From Cycas panzhihuaensis (lineage: Eukaryota; Cycadophyta): DNA of 64,000 nt. The DNA is taken from contig CM041465.1 in assembly GCA_023213395.1 (NCBI GenBank), positions 185,263,741 to 185,327,740 on the forward strand. Reading direction: 5' to 3'. The position numbers and the translations under genes are program-made. Below the pieces are notes generated by a model, which saw only the letters and a list, made by a program, of their open reading frames with translations, did not search any database and was not told where the DNA came from. Shown here piece after piece: positions 21,425-33,700 of the stretch. Each line of letters starts with the position of its first letter. Position 1 is the first letter of the stretch.

Positions 21425-23937
21425 GGAAACGCTCTCCACGGGCAATGACCCAACGCTAGCGGGAAGGATATAAAGCGAAGGCTAAGCAGGCTAAGAACGA
21501 GGATCATACCTCGGGCGTCCGTCTTGCGGGGGCGCGTGCACGGATCGCAAGGTGCTGGTTGCTTCCAGTGGCGTGCAGGCGAGACCCTCCTACCCTTGGA
21601 TGGCGGGAAGGGGAAAAGGAAACTTCATGCCGCTACTTCTCGGGCAATGAGAAAGCGGCGAAGGGTAACCAACCAAACGTGTCACAGGTAAGATATGCAA
21701 GAGCGGCTAAGGGGGATCGGTCAAAGGATCTCAAACACCACAATACGCGGTATAACAAAGAAAGTGTGAATAAAGCAAATGTAGAGTAAAAGCAAGTACA
21801 AAGTAAATAGTTATTTCTTCCCTTTTCTTATGTTCCTTTAACTACCAAAGCAAGTGTAAAGAAACATAAGAGCACGAAAAGGAGTATGAAAGGTGAGCTG
21901 AGAATACGGATCCGTGGTTTGAGGTAGACGCAGGTTTCCTTCCAGTTGCGCTTCCTCCGTCGCCCTCCTCGTGTCTGGCGTCGGTTAGCGGCAAAGAGGG
22001 GTTCACTTACCTCCCCGAAAGCAAATAAAGACTAACCAAACTGAAATGACAGAAAATAAAGCCCGAAGTAATATAAACAAAGGGAAAACGTACCAAGCGA
22101 ACGTCGACCAGCAATGGATCGACCGTATGCACCCTTTCGTTCCGAACGCTCCTGCAAGCGAATAAGCAGAATACCTTCCTCTCGAAAGAGAGGCTACGAG
22201 GTACCAAAAGATATGTGTATATATGTTGCAAGTAAAGTAAACTAAGCTAAAAGGATATGGTTAAGTACTAACATGCAATAAAAGGACACAAAGTTAAGCA
22301 GCAGGCATGCGACGGTCATATACCACAGACGCACCCCAGATGGGGTTGAGTGTAGCCTCGGGATGGCTAACTCACCCACGAGAGGTCTCCACAGGATGTA
22401 AGGGAAACGATGCTAGCATGCAACAAGAAGGATAATGGAGCAACGGTAGCATATGCCAAGGTAAGCACTCAACCGATTCTCCAAAGCCTCCCTAGCCCTA
22501 TTTCTTAAGCAAAAGCGGGAGATAAAGGGGGAGAGGAAAAGGGACGGAACCCTTGGGGAGAAGGGACGGCAATGGGGGCGGAACCCGCCTATCTCCCTCG
22601 AGACCCTCGTGTAACCCTTTATCTTGGGTTTGCCCAAGAAATGGCGAAAGAGAAGGATGGGAGAAGAAGGATGAGTGGAAGAAAAAAAAATGGGAAGCTA
22701 AGCCTATCCTTGGGTAACACTCTAATAGGCCACAAATACTATGGTTCCTTGCATCAAATGGCCAAGGGGAAACCAAGAAAATGCATATACAAAAGGAAGC
22801 AAAGAGTTGCAAGTAAAATAACGCAAAAAGCAAGCAAAAACACCTAAGAAATGACACCAAATACCTCGAATGAAGAAGAAGGAGTGCATGTAGGCACTTG
22901 GCAACTTGGAGCAGCGGTCCAAGAGATGCCTATGAAGCAATGAAGCATGTCCCTTGCAAGAGAGTGAGATGGTGGAGCCTCATGCAAGAAAATGTGATGG
23001 AAATGGTTCCTTGCAATGGTTTTCTTGGTGAAAAATCCTCTTGGAAGCTTTCAATGTGTGTGAAGAGGAGGGATGCTTGTATTGGAGCTCCGTAGGGGGG
23101 CAGCAATGGCCCTGTATCTCCAGCAATAGCAGCCCTTGATGCCTCTGTCCCACAGCTGTAGAAAGGTGTCTCTTGTTCTTGTTTGTTTGCCTTGTCTTTT
23201 TGTGAAGAAAATGCTCTAGAAAGTTTGAGAAGTGAAGTGAATAATCAGACAAATGAGTGAGAAAAAGGCTTTTAAGCCTTGGGCACATCAAGTGAACGTT
23301 GGGGGCCTTGGGGCGCCCCATCATTCACCACGCGGATCCGCAAAAAGCCTGGCCTGCGGCTTCCTTTTTTCAAATTTTAAGCGGTCGTCAAACTGCATGC
23401 GGCAAACTCCGCGATGCTGCTTAGTTTACCGCTGCAAAACTCAAACTCAAAAAGAAGAAAAATGCATCATAAAAGTCATAAAAATCGACTTTTTAAGGTA
23501 AAAGCAGGGGCTAGGCACTCAAGTACATTAATCGGGAAAGGCCGAGGCGGTGGGCAAGTACTCAAAATGGTGCAAATGGCCCTAACTAAGGGTTAAACCA
23601 GCTTAGGAAGGGTTTGCAACATAAGCAACATGTCAGAATAAGAGCAAACAGTGGCAAAAGCATCCCGAAAGACCATGGAGACATCTTGAGTGGTCAGACG
23701 CCATGCGGGGTGTCGCATCCGCTTATGGATGCCCCCGCTGTGAGTCGTCATAGGCTAATAGGGTGCCGTTAGGCACATGCATAATGAACAAGCAGTCAAG
23801 CAAATGCGCGTAGGCAGGCATATGTCAATCAAACTATTCTAAATTCCCTCAGCAACCATAAGTAAGAAAAGTAAGAACATATACCTGCACAAACCTGTGT
23901 CGATGCGTCCCGAGTCCATTCCCAATAGCCGGAAACA
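21425..23937 (-). repeat. 5' LTR of the Tat-like gypsy element (right copy)
   Basis: About 2513 bp, starting TGTTTCCGG at 23937 in element orientation, immediately next to the ACCAC duplication at 23938-23942. It matches 7802-10316 throughout. Its outer end (TACCTGCAC...CATTCCC..AGCCGGAAACA on the plus strand) also matches the end of the solo LTR at 49104-51669, showing that the two belong to one family. Confidence 0.88.
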
Positions 23938-24130
23938 ACCACCAAACCCACATTGATGTTTATGTTTTTTAGATTTTTCAATTCTTGGCATAAATTGTTA
24001 AGTTGAATGGAGAGTTAGACCCCACAAATTTTTAGTCAATTGTTCTACGTTATGTGATAAAATGTTAGGCTACGTATGCACTGCCTTTGATGCCACTTCA
24101 CTTTTTAATTACTTCTTTTACAGGTGAGTA
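23938..24130 (+). repeat. Older repeat, copy A, right half
   Basis: Resumes the sequence interrupted at 7801 (CCCACATTGATGTTTA, then a shared TTCTTGGCATAAATTG word) and matches 27450-27640. The similarity to copy B ends near GGTGAGTAG, where the gag of the gypsy relic begins after copy A and unrelated sequence begins after copy B. This fits copy A and copy B being the LTR regions flanking that relic. Confidence 0.7.
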
Positions 24131-27100
24131 GAAGACAATAGACCTATGAACATAGTCTTTTTTCTTTTGTAGATTGCATATTATTTTAGTCAATAGGGCG
24201 TTCCATAAATAAATTTGATGGTATAAAATAACTAATTTTTTTTTTCCAAGAATAGAATTTAGATCCAATAAGACATTAGTATCTAGAAAAATGTTGAACA
24301 AGTGGTTGGTCACAGTAGAGGATGTCAATAGAAGAGTGGATGATCGAAATGACTAAATAGTATAAAGGCACAACCAACAATGGGAAGAAATAATGAAATA
24401 ATTTGAGAAATTAGCAAAGTAATTTACCAACATAAATAAGGCCTTGTAAACAAGAGGATTAATGGAAACTCTAAAGTTTGAGGACAACAACAAGGACAAA
24501 GAGTTCCACCATAAGGAAAATTCTTACCATGACAATAAAGAAAAAGAAAAAAATGCTTGATCTAGATTTGACTATGGTCTCAAGAATTCCAAATATCTTT
24601 CAAAAAATTTTGACTCCAATTAGTCAAGGGATATTCGAACTTGGATTATTTAGATGGATTTATATTTTCAAATGCATTCTAAATTAAACAAAGGCTAAAT
24701 ATTAGTAGCATCCTTTTATTTATGTGGGAAGGTAATCAAATGGTTCCATTGGCGGAGTAAGGATTACTGAGGAACACATCATTATAATCAGGATTTTATG
24801 AAATCTTCATTGATAGAATAATATGAAGACACTTAGAGTAGTTATTACTTTGTTCAATTAACATGTCTATAATAAACAAGGATTATCCAAGCTTACATAG
24901 AAGAATATTAAAATCTATAGAGCATGTTATCCTTCAAAGTCGACCCTAACTTATTACTTGAAGCATATATTAACGGCTTAAAGGGACTGTCATGTTCCAT
25001 CTAAAAATACTAGGTGTAAATTCTCTAAGAGAACCTATAAGATAAACATGTAATATAAAAGTAGAATTCAAAGAAACATGCCAAAATCATATTCATCAAG
25101 GTGACTACTCGAGACCTATTGGACAAGGCAATGGACAAAATTGGTACCAGTCAAGAATAAAGGCTAACATGCTACTCATGGAGTGGAAGGAAAGTGGGCC
25201 TATCAAAGGCAAGTTATCAAAGGTAGAACATCTTCAAAGAGAGACAAGTTTTAACTGCAATGATAAATGGAGTCAAGACTATAAATATCTGCAAAAAGAA
25301 GTATTTATGCTTAATAATAAAGAAATAAACATACTAATGCAAGAGGAATAAGTAAAGGAGATGCATTCACCGAAGGAAAATGAAGCAGAATTATAAGAGT
25401 TATATAATGAAACAGACCTTGAGAAGGTGTAAATATCACTTTTGGTAATCATTAGGATAATAAATACATCTCAAACATTATGTTTTAAGTGTAATATTAA
25501 GAATAGCATAGTATCAATATTAGTTGATAGTGGCGATGCATACAATTTCATTAATAGGTTGATGATAGTCAAGTTGAGCCTCCAAGTCAAATTACTAAAA
25601 TAGTTCTAAGTAGTAATTACTAATGGGAATAATATACCATGGAAAGATTTTTACAATAAGGTACACCTTTAGATCTCTAACTACGTATTAAGTACATGTA
25701 TAATTTCCATGTCTATTAGAGGTGTTGTTGCAGTGTTAGGCATACAAGCTATAAGTACCACCCACTCCTCCCTCATAGCTAGTCTTATCTCACCTAGTGG
25801 AAATATTGCTCAAGAAAAATCTCGTAGCATACCTAATATCTTGCTATAAGATCTCAGTACAAGATGTCCTATATGAAGTATGAGTTACTATAGACTAGCA
25901 TAATAGGATCTTTCAAGACATTCTTAAGGGGCTACCCCACCGTGTGATAAAGAACACATAATAGACTTTGTAGTGAGAACTACACTTGTAAGCATTTACC
26001 GTTATAGACATTCATACCACTTCAAGAAGAAAATGGAATAAATCACCAAGGATTTGCTACAAGAAGGAGAAATCGTGCCTAGTTCTAGTCATTTTGCTTC
26101 TTTAGATATTTTGATAAAAAAAAAGGATGGACTGTATCGGATGTGCATCAACTACTACTCTCTAACTAAAATTATAGTAAAAAATAGATATTTGATGTTG
26201 TAGATTAATTGTTTATTAGATGAATTATACAATACTATATTTTTTTTCAAAATTAATCTCTCCTTCAAATATTATCAAATATGTATTAAAGATGGGGATG
26301 TTTATAAGACAACTTTTCAGACATGCGATGGATTCTTTGAGTTTTGGGTTATACCATTTGGGTTAACAAACATTCCTATAACCTTCCAATATACTATGAA
26401 TATGGTAGTTAAGCCATTTATTAAAAAAATATTCTTGATATTTTTTTATGAGATTTTAATTTATAATCGTACATAAGATGACTACTTAGAGTATTTATTG
26501 AAAGTATTATAGGTTTAGAAGAAAACTAATTCTTTATAAATGAGTCTATATGTACCTTTAGATAAATGAAATTGGAATACGTGTGCCATGTCATCACCCA
26601 AGATGGAGTAAAGATGGATCCCTAAAAGGTCCAAACCATCTTAAATTGGCCCACACTAATCAATATCATAAGTGTTAGAAGTTTTCTAGGAGTACCCTGA
26701 TTCCTACACTGTTTCATTAAAGGATATGCAAACATAGTTATGCCCTTAGAGAATCTCATAAATAAGAAAGCATTCATTTGACATTATCCAATAGAAAAGG
26801 TTTACTAAGAATTAAAGAATGCCATATTCATAGCCCTTGTCTTAGCCATGTCAAACTTTTGTGAATCATTCATTTTGGAATGTGATACATCCATAGGAGG
26901 ATTAGAAGTTGTTTTTCTTTAGAACAATTGATGCACATCTTATGAGAGTAAAAAATTAAATGCAAGAGAAATATTGAAACATATTTATGACAAGTAAATG
27001 CATGTATTTATACATGCTATTTATCAATGATGATAGTCCTTATTAGGGAATAAATTCCTAATCAAGACAAATTATGGCAGCCTCAAATATTTCTTCAATT

Positions 27101-27200
27101 AAAGCTCCTTATCAGGCAAATAATAAAAATAGGTAAGTAAGATATAATCCTTTGATTTGATATCATTTACAAGAAGGGGAAAGAGAATGTGATTAAAAAT
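24131..27200 (+). pseudogene. Degenerate Ty3/gypsy (chromovirus-like) retrotransposon
   Basis: Plus strand with many stops. A gag-like stretch is at about 24350-25000 (KVIKWFHW and EAYINGLK). The protease motif ILVDSGDAYNFI is near 25525-25560. RT is at about 26080-26480 (IKKKDGLYRMCIN, VIPFGLTNIPITFQY), with the active-site box decayed to FFYEILIY in place of the F-F-D-D pattern. The RT thumb and RNase H region (ITQDGVKMD, RSFLGVP, FILECDTS) continues to about 26920, then the RNase H tail KKGKENV near 27170. The motif style is that of chromoviruses rather than Tat. Substitutions are dominated by apparent C-to-T or G-to-A changes, indicating great age. No integrase was recognised, and the pol tail joins directly to the T-rich repeat at 27200, so the downstream coding part is deleted. 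Confidence 0.8.
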
Positions 27201-27650
27201 AATAGTAAAACTCCATCCACCCAAAAAAAATTATTATATATCATCTTACATATTATCTTAACTGATATTCAATATGAATAAGATGGAACAATTAGAGAAG
27301 ATGTAGTTTGACTATTTATTATTTTTTTTTTTTCTAAATTTTGGACTAACCTTTTTTTCCAAGGGGGATTTGGGATGGATTTTGAAAGGTTTCAAACACC
27401 ACCAAAATTTTTCCTATTTAGGTTACAAGGGCCACTTGGCAACAAACCAATAAACCTATATTGATGTTTAAGTTTTTTAGATTTTTTAAATTCTTGGCAT
27501 AAATTGTTAAGTTGAATGGAGGCTTAGAGCCCACAAATTTTTAGTTAATTTTTATAAGTTATATGATAAAGTGTTAGGCTAGGTATGCACTACACTTGTT
27601 ATCACTTCACTTTTTTAGTACTTTTTTAAAAGGTGAGTAGGAACTTCCTC
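27190..27650 (+). repeat. Older repeat, copy B (uninterrupted)
   Basis: Contains in one piece what 7565-7801 and 23938-24130 hold in two, including the word AACAAACCAATAAACC that corresponds to the insertion site of the 16 kb gypsy element. It is therefore the empty-site reference. It has a poly-T tract near 27330 and the purine run GGGGGATTTGGGATGGA near 27364, a possible polypurine tract in front of an LTR. Confidence 0.78.
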
Positions 27651-28525
27651 CAAAAGTTATTACTTTACTTCCATTCAAATTCACCCATCAATTAGTTATT
27701 TAAACTTGATTCATAACAAAAAAAATCAAAAATTTTCTTAGAATTAATGTACTTAAAAGGATTCCCTCATGGGCTACACAAAGCAAAGCACATTTAGGTC
27801 AAAGCCTTGTATAATTCAAGTTGAATTAAATTTTATTTCCTAATAACTCTTCTCTATTACTTTTTCATTTTTCTTTGAAACCTTTACTCTTTTATAACTT
27901 CATATATTCCCCCTTAGTAATATAAGTTACCTTCCTAAGATCTTCTCTTCAACTTTAGTCTTTATCTTTTTTGCTGTAGGTGACTCAATTTTAGGCTAGG
28001 GTTCTTATTGTATATTAGAAAATGTTCTAGCATTAGCTTTCCTCATCCTTTTTAAGTTTTTGGAAGATTCTTAGTCTTAACTACCCATTTTCCATCTGAA
28101 CCAGAAATCAACGTAGTTAAATAATTTCATAGTTTAATATTTATATCATTGTTATTGTATTGCTTCTTTATGAATAATATCTATTACAAAATTTTGGGTT
28201 TATTACATTCACTAGCATGATGCCTTATGGTAATTCAACTAGGCATTGACCTAAAGAGATTAGTAAAGTGCATCCTAGTGGTTTTCTCAAATGAAGACTC
28301 TAATAAATAAATTTGTTATTTTAACTTTTAGGTTGCTAATCCATACTAATTTTATGACCCTTCAAAGGCTAATTTCTTTAACATGAGTGTATAGTATGAA
28401 GGAAAATATTTGAATGTTTTCCCAAACAACAATCTAATAATAACAAGTTGGGGAACTCATTTCAAACTCTTATCATGTATTGTACTTACTATATTTAATG
28501 TAATATTTTTATCTAGGGAATGGCA
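27651..28525. other. AT-rich flank of the complete copia element
   Basis: No gene, repeat end or RNA was recognised. Ends in the CATCT target site at 28526-28530. Confidence 0.5.
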
Positions 28526-28530
28526 CATCT

Positions 28531-28858
28531 TGTTGGGAATAATCCCAATGTTCATGCACTAGAGCACTTAGGGCCCCTCAAAGCCACCTTTGAGGGCCCC
28601 TAGGCACCTGGGCCGCTCAATAGCCGCCGGACCGACCACTCATGTGAGGTACGATAACCATTATTTATTTTTTACATTTTTCAAACTAACCTTATTTGTT
28701 GTGCGGCTAGGGTGATGGCGCTTGACGCCTCCTGAATTCTCTATATAAGGGTTGGGAATACCTCCACGGTGTTTATTAACACCGCCACTCTTTCGTAAAT
28801 CGCCGTTGTACTCAAGATGAAAGTGTCGTGATGTCCTCGCTCCTCCTCGGCTCCATCA
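28531..28858 (+). repeat. 5' LTR of the complete copia element
   Basis: 328 bp, TGTTGGGAATAATCCC...CTCCATCA. A TATA-like CTATATAAGG lies at 28740-28749 in both LTR copies, likely the promoter. The differences from 36786-37101 lie nearly all in CG- or GC-rich words as small indels (e.g. near 28598, 28702-28715, 28794, 28848). Intervening AT-rich sequence is identical or nearly so. Confidence 0.95.
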
Positions 28859-28860
28859 TT

Positions 28861-28871
28861 TGGTATCGAGC
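28861..28871 (+). promoter_or_regulatory. Primer binding site (initiator tRNA-Met type)
   Basis: TGGTATCGAGC lies two bases after the LTR. It is one base short of the usual copia TGGTATCAGAGC, missing an A, either a mutation or a sequencing deletion next to a CG. Confidence 0.85.
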
Positions 28872-31800
28872 TAGGTTGTCTATTTTCGGATTTTGGTTGC
28901 TCAAACGTCCGACTGAACATAGCTATATGCTCGTTGAGATTCGGTGAGCTCATCTATCCATTGGAGAAGACGGATCTGGATTCCATCCATCGTGGAGGAA
29001 GATCTCACTCGGAAGTTTGCTCTCCATACGGAAACCGTGTTCTTCGTTTCATTTTTATTTTATAAATATTTTTGATATACGCCTCTTATTTGCTCCTTTT
29101 GATCTCGATATATATATGCGATTGAATATATATGCACTTGATAGTTTGTGTCTTGGATTATTTTTACAATTTGTACATCAATTTACAAACATATATATAG
29201 GCGTTTGTTACATCCATCAAATTTGAGCTAGCTACCTGTTCCTTGCATCTCTGCGTTGCCTCTTTGGCGTGTTCGCCTCCGTGCATATCTCTCTGTGTAG
29301 ACCTCTCTTTTCAAAACTTACTCTCCATCTGGCCTCTGCGCCTCACCTATCCCGAGCCGCTTACGCATGCATATTCCTCGTCCTACAAATCGTGCGTCCT
29401 CTTTGTGCATCTCCTTTCTGCTCTCCGTCACCCTAAGAAGGCATATCTGCGTCTCCGTGACGCATTTGACTCTGCTGCATCTCCGTTTCCGTTCCGCGTG
29501 ATCTGCACGCTTCGTTCCGTGCGCTTTAATCCTCCGTGAAGTTCCGTTCCGTGCTTTAATACACACTGATCATTTCCGCTCACTTTAATACACAGTGTAT
29601 ACACAGTCTGCAGTCCGTTAATTCTGTGTTAGCATTCATTAAATCGCCTTCGTGGTGCCGCCAACCGCTTCGAATACGATCTGTGAACTGCTCCGTTATT
29701 CCCGATTGTTTCCATCGGTAGCGTGTGATCTGCGTCCTTGGCCTCGTGACCGATCTATCTGTGGCTCGTGTGATTTAATACACGATGCATCGCTTCTCGC
29801 ATCCCATTCCTCATTTAATACACAGCCTTTCATTGTGCCTGCGTTATTGCATTTAGCGTTACTCCGCCCTTTCATTGTGCGTGCGTTACTGCCTCATTTA
29901 TTACACCGATCGCCGATCTGCTTATAGTAATCTGCGTTACATTTACGTCGGCATTTATTACGCCTGCTTAGTAATCTCGCATTATGTATTACATCGCTCG
30001 ATCATTAGTAACTGCAATCTATTTACATCCGCGCTTTTTCCGCCCGCCATTATTACGCCTGCTTAGTGGCGTCTTTCCATTTTGACTGCGTCGTGGCTAA
30101 GCCCTAAGTCTTTCTGTCATTACCATTGCATTTTAGTAATCTCATTGCTCGTTACGCCTATTCGATTATTATTGACATATATGTTTGCGCTCGCTCATAT
30201 TCGCTTAAGTGCACTTTTCTTATTATTCATTTATCGCACTCGGTTGGTTTATTGAGTTTGAATATTTGCATATTATTGAGCACCCTTTCGCTCGCATCAT
30301 ATTGATCATTATTTGCGGCATTATATTCATTCATTATTGTGATAGCTTTTGTGCGTTTATGCTTCAAAATTCGGTTTAAAGGGTTTAAGTTACGCTTTTT
30401 AACTCGACGAGCGAGTTCACCCTCCGCATCGGAGGTTTTCTTTCTGGCCGGGTCTTGGGTTCAATCCCAGCCCAGTTCAGCTTGAACCGTTTTTTAAAGA
30501 AGTTTTTTCATTTTTAAACTTTATTTTTTTAAAAAATTTATTTTTCCATAGGGTTATTGGCGCTTTTGAGGCCATAACTTATTTGGCTCATCGGTTTCAG
30601 ACGAAACCGCGCCATTAGATCAAAAATTTTCCGTAGATCGTTTTCGGCTGGTCGTAAGACCAATTTGGTGCCCATTTGACCTTGTTTCACCCTTTTAACA
30701 TTGGACTTTCGAAATTTCAGCGTTTTTGTATTTTTAATAAAATTGGTTTTTGAACCGCTACTATTTATTGTTGGTAAACTGCTTTGTATCCGAATTTTTC
30801 CTATAATGATCTGCATCATATAGACTCTAATACCCATCTTTTACTTTAATTTTTGACTTCATTTTTACTAATATTTTAATCGCTAAAATAAGAAAATTAG
30901 TTATTTTTGCTGCTTTCTTGAACATTCTCCATAAAGATACTTGTCACATTTTTCACTATAACTTTTGCAATTTTTATCGATTTCATTTAATCGACCGTTG
31001 GGAAGTGACTCATTTCTCTTCATCGTGATATATTTTTTCATATATTTTGACACATTTTGCTTATATTTCAAATTCGCTAAATATGAAGTATTTTATTTGC
31101 CTAAATCATTGTTTTTACACTGCTTAATATATTCTTTCAAAAATTTCAATTGGCGAATATTAATTACTTCATCAATAATATTTGATCATTTGTTCAGCTT
31201 TTCTAAGGATTAATTAGTACTTTTATACAATTTTTTGCCTACCCTGCTCCTATTAGGCTCCATAAGGAGGTCCTTTTCTTAGCATCATTCAAAACGTGAC
31301 TTATTGGTATCCTTTTTCAAAACAGCCTATTTTATTGGATTCACATTTCAGCAATCTACATATTGATAAAATTTTAAGCTATTCCGACCTCATTCAATAT
31401 AGTTTTCAATCTATTAAAGTTGAGTATATATATTCATCCTAACAAGCTTGTCTTCTTTCAAAATTGTAAAGAAAATTTTAGTTCATATTTCCTTGTTTAC
31501 TCAAGTTTCTGCTTGATCTTTCTACAAGCACTTTACATTATTTTTGAACAAGCACTTGTTTATAAGGCAATATATAAAAGTTGTTCTTATATAAAAGTTT
31601 TCACATTGAAGATTTATTATTTATTTGAGAAATTGGCATCTGTTTGAAAACTATCTATTCTCAAAAGTTTATTTTAAATCTTGCATAAGTAAAAAGTTTT
31701 GAGCATCATTACTTCCTTTTGATTGTTTTACTTTAAAAGTGTATCAAAGTTCTTCTTCATTATTGGAAAATATCATCCTTCTTGCACTTATAACGTGAAA

Positions 31801-32575
31801 ATTGCATTTTTTCAAAGGCATCTTATATTTGTTTGAAGGACATTATATTTTTTGAAAAAAAGCAAAAAGAGTTTTTTGTAAAAGTTTTCATTTCATCCTG
31901 CTTAGAGCTTTTTTTTTTTATTATTAAAAGAATTTTTCTTTTTCTAAGCAAGACCACATTGCTAAATAGATTAGTTTTCACATTAAATAAGATAAATCCC
32001 GAATTGAACCACACTTTTTCCGGCCTTGCAAGGGGAACAGTTAGGACCCACGGTTACCACCACACGCGCTAATCTACCTACTCATATTGGATGAGGATGC
32101 CCATTACCATCGTGTGTATACTGGCTGGCGGTGAGTAACCTTTCTTTTATGGTGTTTGGAGACCAAGGCTAGACACGAGAGGGTGAGTGCCTTTGGTTCG
32201 AGAACCTTCACCGCTAGATCTCTGTTAGGCATAAATCCGTCCGTAGCAGTGGACCAACAATTCGGGGGTGTCAAAACCTTCTTAGCACCACGTCTTGAGG
32301 TATATAGAGCCTGCGCTTAGTACCTGCAGATAACGGGTCCCTGCTTTGCCATCCGTAGGCGGGCGCCATCGTGAGAATAACAGCAGAAGGTTTCCCAGAG
32401 AAACATAAACTTGAGCCTAGTAGCCTTCTAGGTCCTAGTTCATTTGTTCAAACTTTTGAAAACCTTGGGATATATATATTTAGAAATAATTTCTTTCATT
32501 TAAGTTCTTTCAAATTTTCTACATTCAAATATTTTGCTATTGCATTTATCATATTTTATACAACCTTAATTTAAA
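28872..32575 (+). other. Unusually long (3.7 kb) leader between primer binding site and gag
   Basis: No copia domain and no nested LTR element could be recognised. The plus strand has visibly more T than A over much of the stretch. Around 29550-29910 the word TTTAATACAC occurs four times (29555, 29584, 29774, 29814) with a near copy TTTATTACAC (29897), and TATTACGCCTGCTTAGT occurs at 29956 and 30051. At 30420-30475 there is a tRNA-like CTCC/GGAG stem and a GGTTCAATCCC word. 32020-32400 is again CG-containing. Open frames such as 29243-29539 and 29652-29927 have no recognised domain. It could be a regulatory or packaging leader, captured host DNA or a decayed insertion. Confidence 0.6.
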
Positions 32576-33700
32576 ATGACATCTAGTTTTGGGAATATGA
32601 TTATTCCTAAGTTTGATGGAAATAATTTTCTTAACTGGAGTAGGAGGATGAGGCCCATCCTCATGGCAAATGAAATGTGGGATATAGTAAAAACCGATTC
32701 TGATGACTTAGGATCAAATCCAACCGATCTTGAAAAAGCTACATACAAAGAAAATATCAAAACGATAATGAAGCCTTAGCCCTTATTTTTTGCGCTTTGG
32801 AAGATCATGTTTTCCACGAGTTAGTGAATCCATTAAGTCCAAAGAGGCTTGGGATACTTTTACAATTATATACTGAAGGGGTCATTCCTCTAAACTACAA
32901 AACTTAAGAAGTAAGTTCGAAAATTTACGTATGATGCCTCATGAATCAATAACTGAATTTATGACCAAGATTCAAGACATAGTTAACCAAATGAGGTCCC
33001 TAGGGGACACCTTAACCGAACAAAGAGTTGTTGAACCGGATCCTTCGATGTGTAGGAGCCGTTAGGCTTTGAGATGGTAGCTACTAGTATTAGTGTATCT
33101 AAAGACCTAAGTACCCTCAAAATAGAACAACTTACTGCTATGCTTATGTCCATAGAAGAGCAACAAGCTGCCAACGAAACCTTAGAACATGCCTTTGCTA
33201 CAAAGGCCAACGTTCAACCTAATCCTCAAGATGGCACTTCAAAACAAAATGAATCTCCTCTAATGCGAAAAGATGAAAACCCTAGAAATGAACCTAGACA
33301 AAATCCTCCACGATACCAAGCTCCTCATAATAGACAAGGACGACCCCCACAACATGAAAATTCTCCAAGACATTCGAACACTCAAAGAAATCCTAACCAA
33401 CGAAGACAAGTTGAAAATCATTCTTGTTGTCCACATTGTCATGGGAACCCACAACCTTCTAGAACACCTCAAAACTATCGTGACCAACCAAGAAATAATC
33501 ATACTCAATTCTATGAGGAAAGGGGGAGACCTCTCAACTTTGATCATTCTTCACCAAGGACTCAAAATCTTAGTTATGGAAAACGAGATCAACTATATTG
33601 CACTTATTGTCGTAGAAATGGTCACACTGAAGATAAGTATTTTTCTAAACATGGACCACCCTCTAGAGGACATGTGTCAAATACATCAGAATCTAAAATC
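32576..33700 (+). pseudogene. Copia gag
   Basis: Starts at ATG 32576: MTSSFGNMIIPKFDGNNFLNWSRRM fragments match the copia gag opening (F-D-G-x-N-[FY]-x-x-W-x-x-x-M). A frame break at about 32779 is followed by the gag core in other frames (EFMTKIQDIV-type, near 32955-32990) and, from 33074, a long frame with a Pro/Asn/Gln-rich stretch. The zinc knuckle CTYCRRNGHTEDKYF at about 33599-33643 has C-x2-C-x4-H, but the last Cys is Tyr (TAT). Gag coats the RNA. The frame continues into the protease, as usual in a copia polyprotein. Confidence 0.85.

Larger units (their letters stand above)
7802..23937 (-). mobile_element. Nested Ty3/gypsy retrotransposon, Tat-like, 16.1 kb, with displaced extra RNase H and an antisense extra gene
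   Basis: Two direct repeats of about 2.5 kb flank a coding interior read on the minus strand in the order gag, protease, RT, gypsy RNase H, integrase, then a post-integrase region. ACCAC is duplicated at 7797-7801 and 23938-23942, and the repeat copy at 27190-27650 shows the uninterrupted target. The RT and integrase sequence style (ACPKDNFPLPFIDQ; PFGLKNAGATYQRAM; PWPFSQWGLDLIG) is that of the plant Athila/Tat branch. The post-integrase region holds an antisense gene with a plant-mobile-domain-like exon and a sense RNase H-like domain beside the 3' LTR. Coding frames are broken mainly by frameshifts and few stops, so the element is either young and decayed or carries sequencing errors. LTR boundaries are accurate to a few bases. 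The left end lacks a clean CA dinucleotide. Confidence 0.88.

Noticed and set aside
31420-31647. T-rich frames in the copia leader resembling membrane segments
   Set aside because: Phe/Leu/Ile content follows from T-richness. No independent support for coding.
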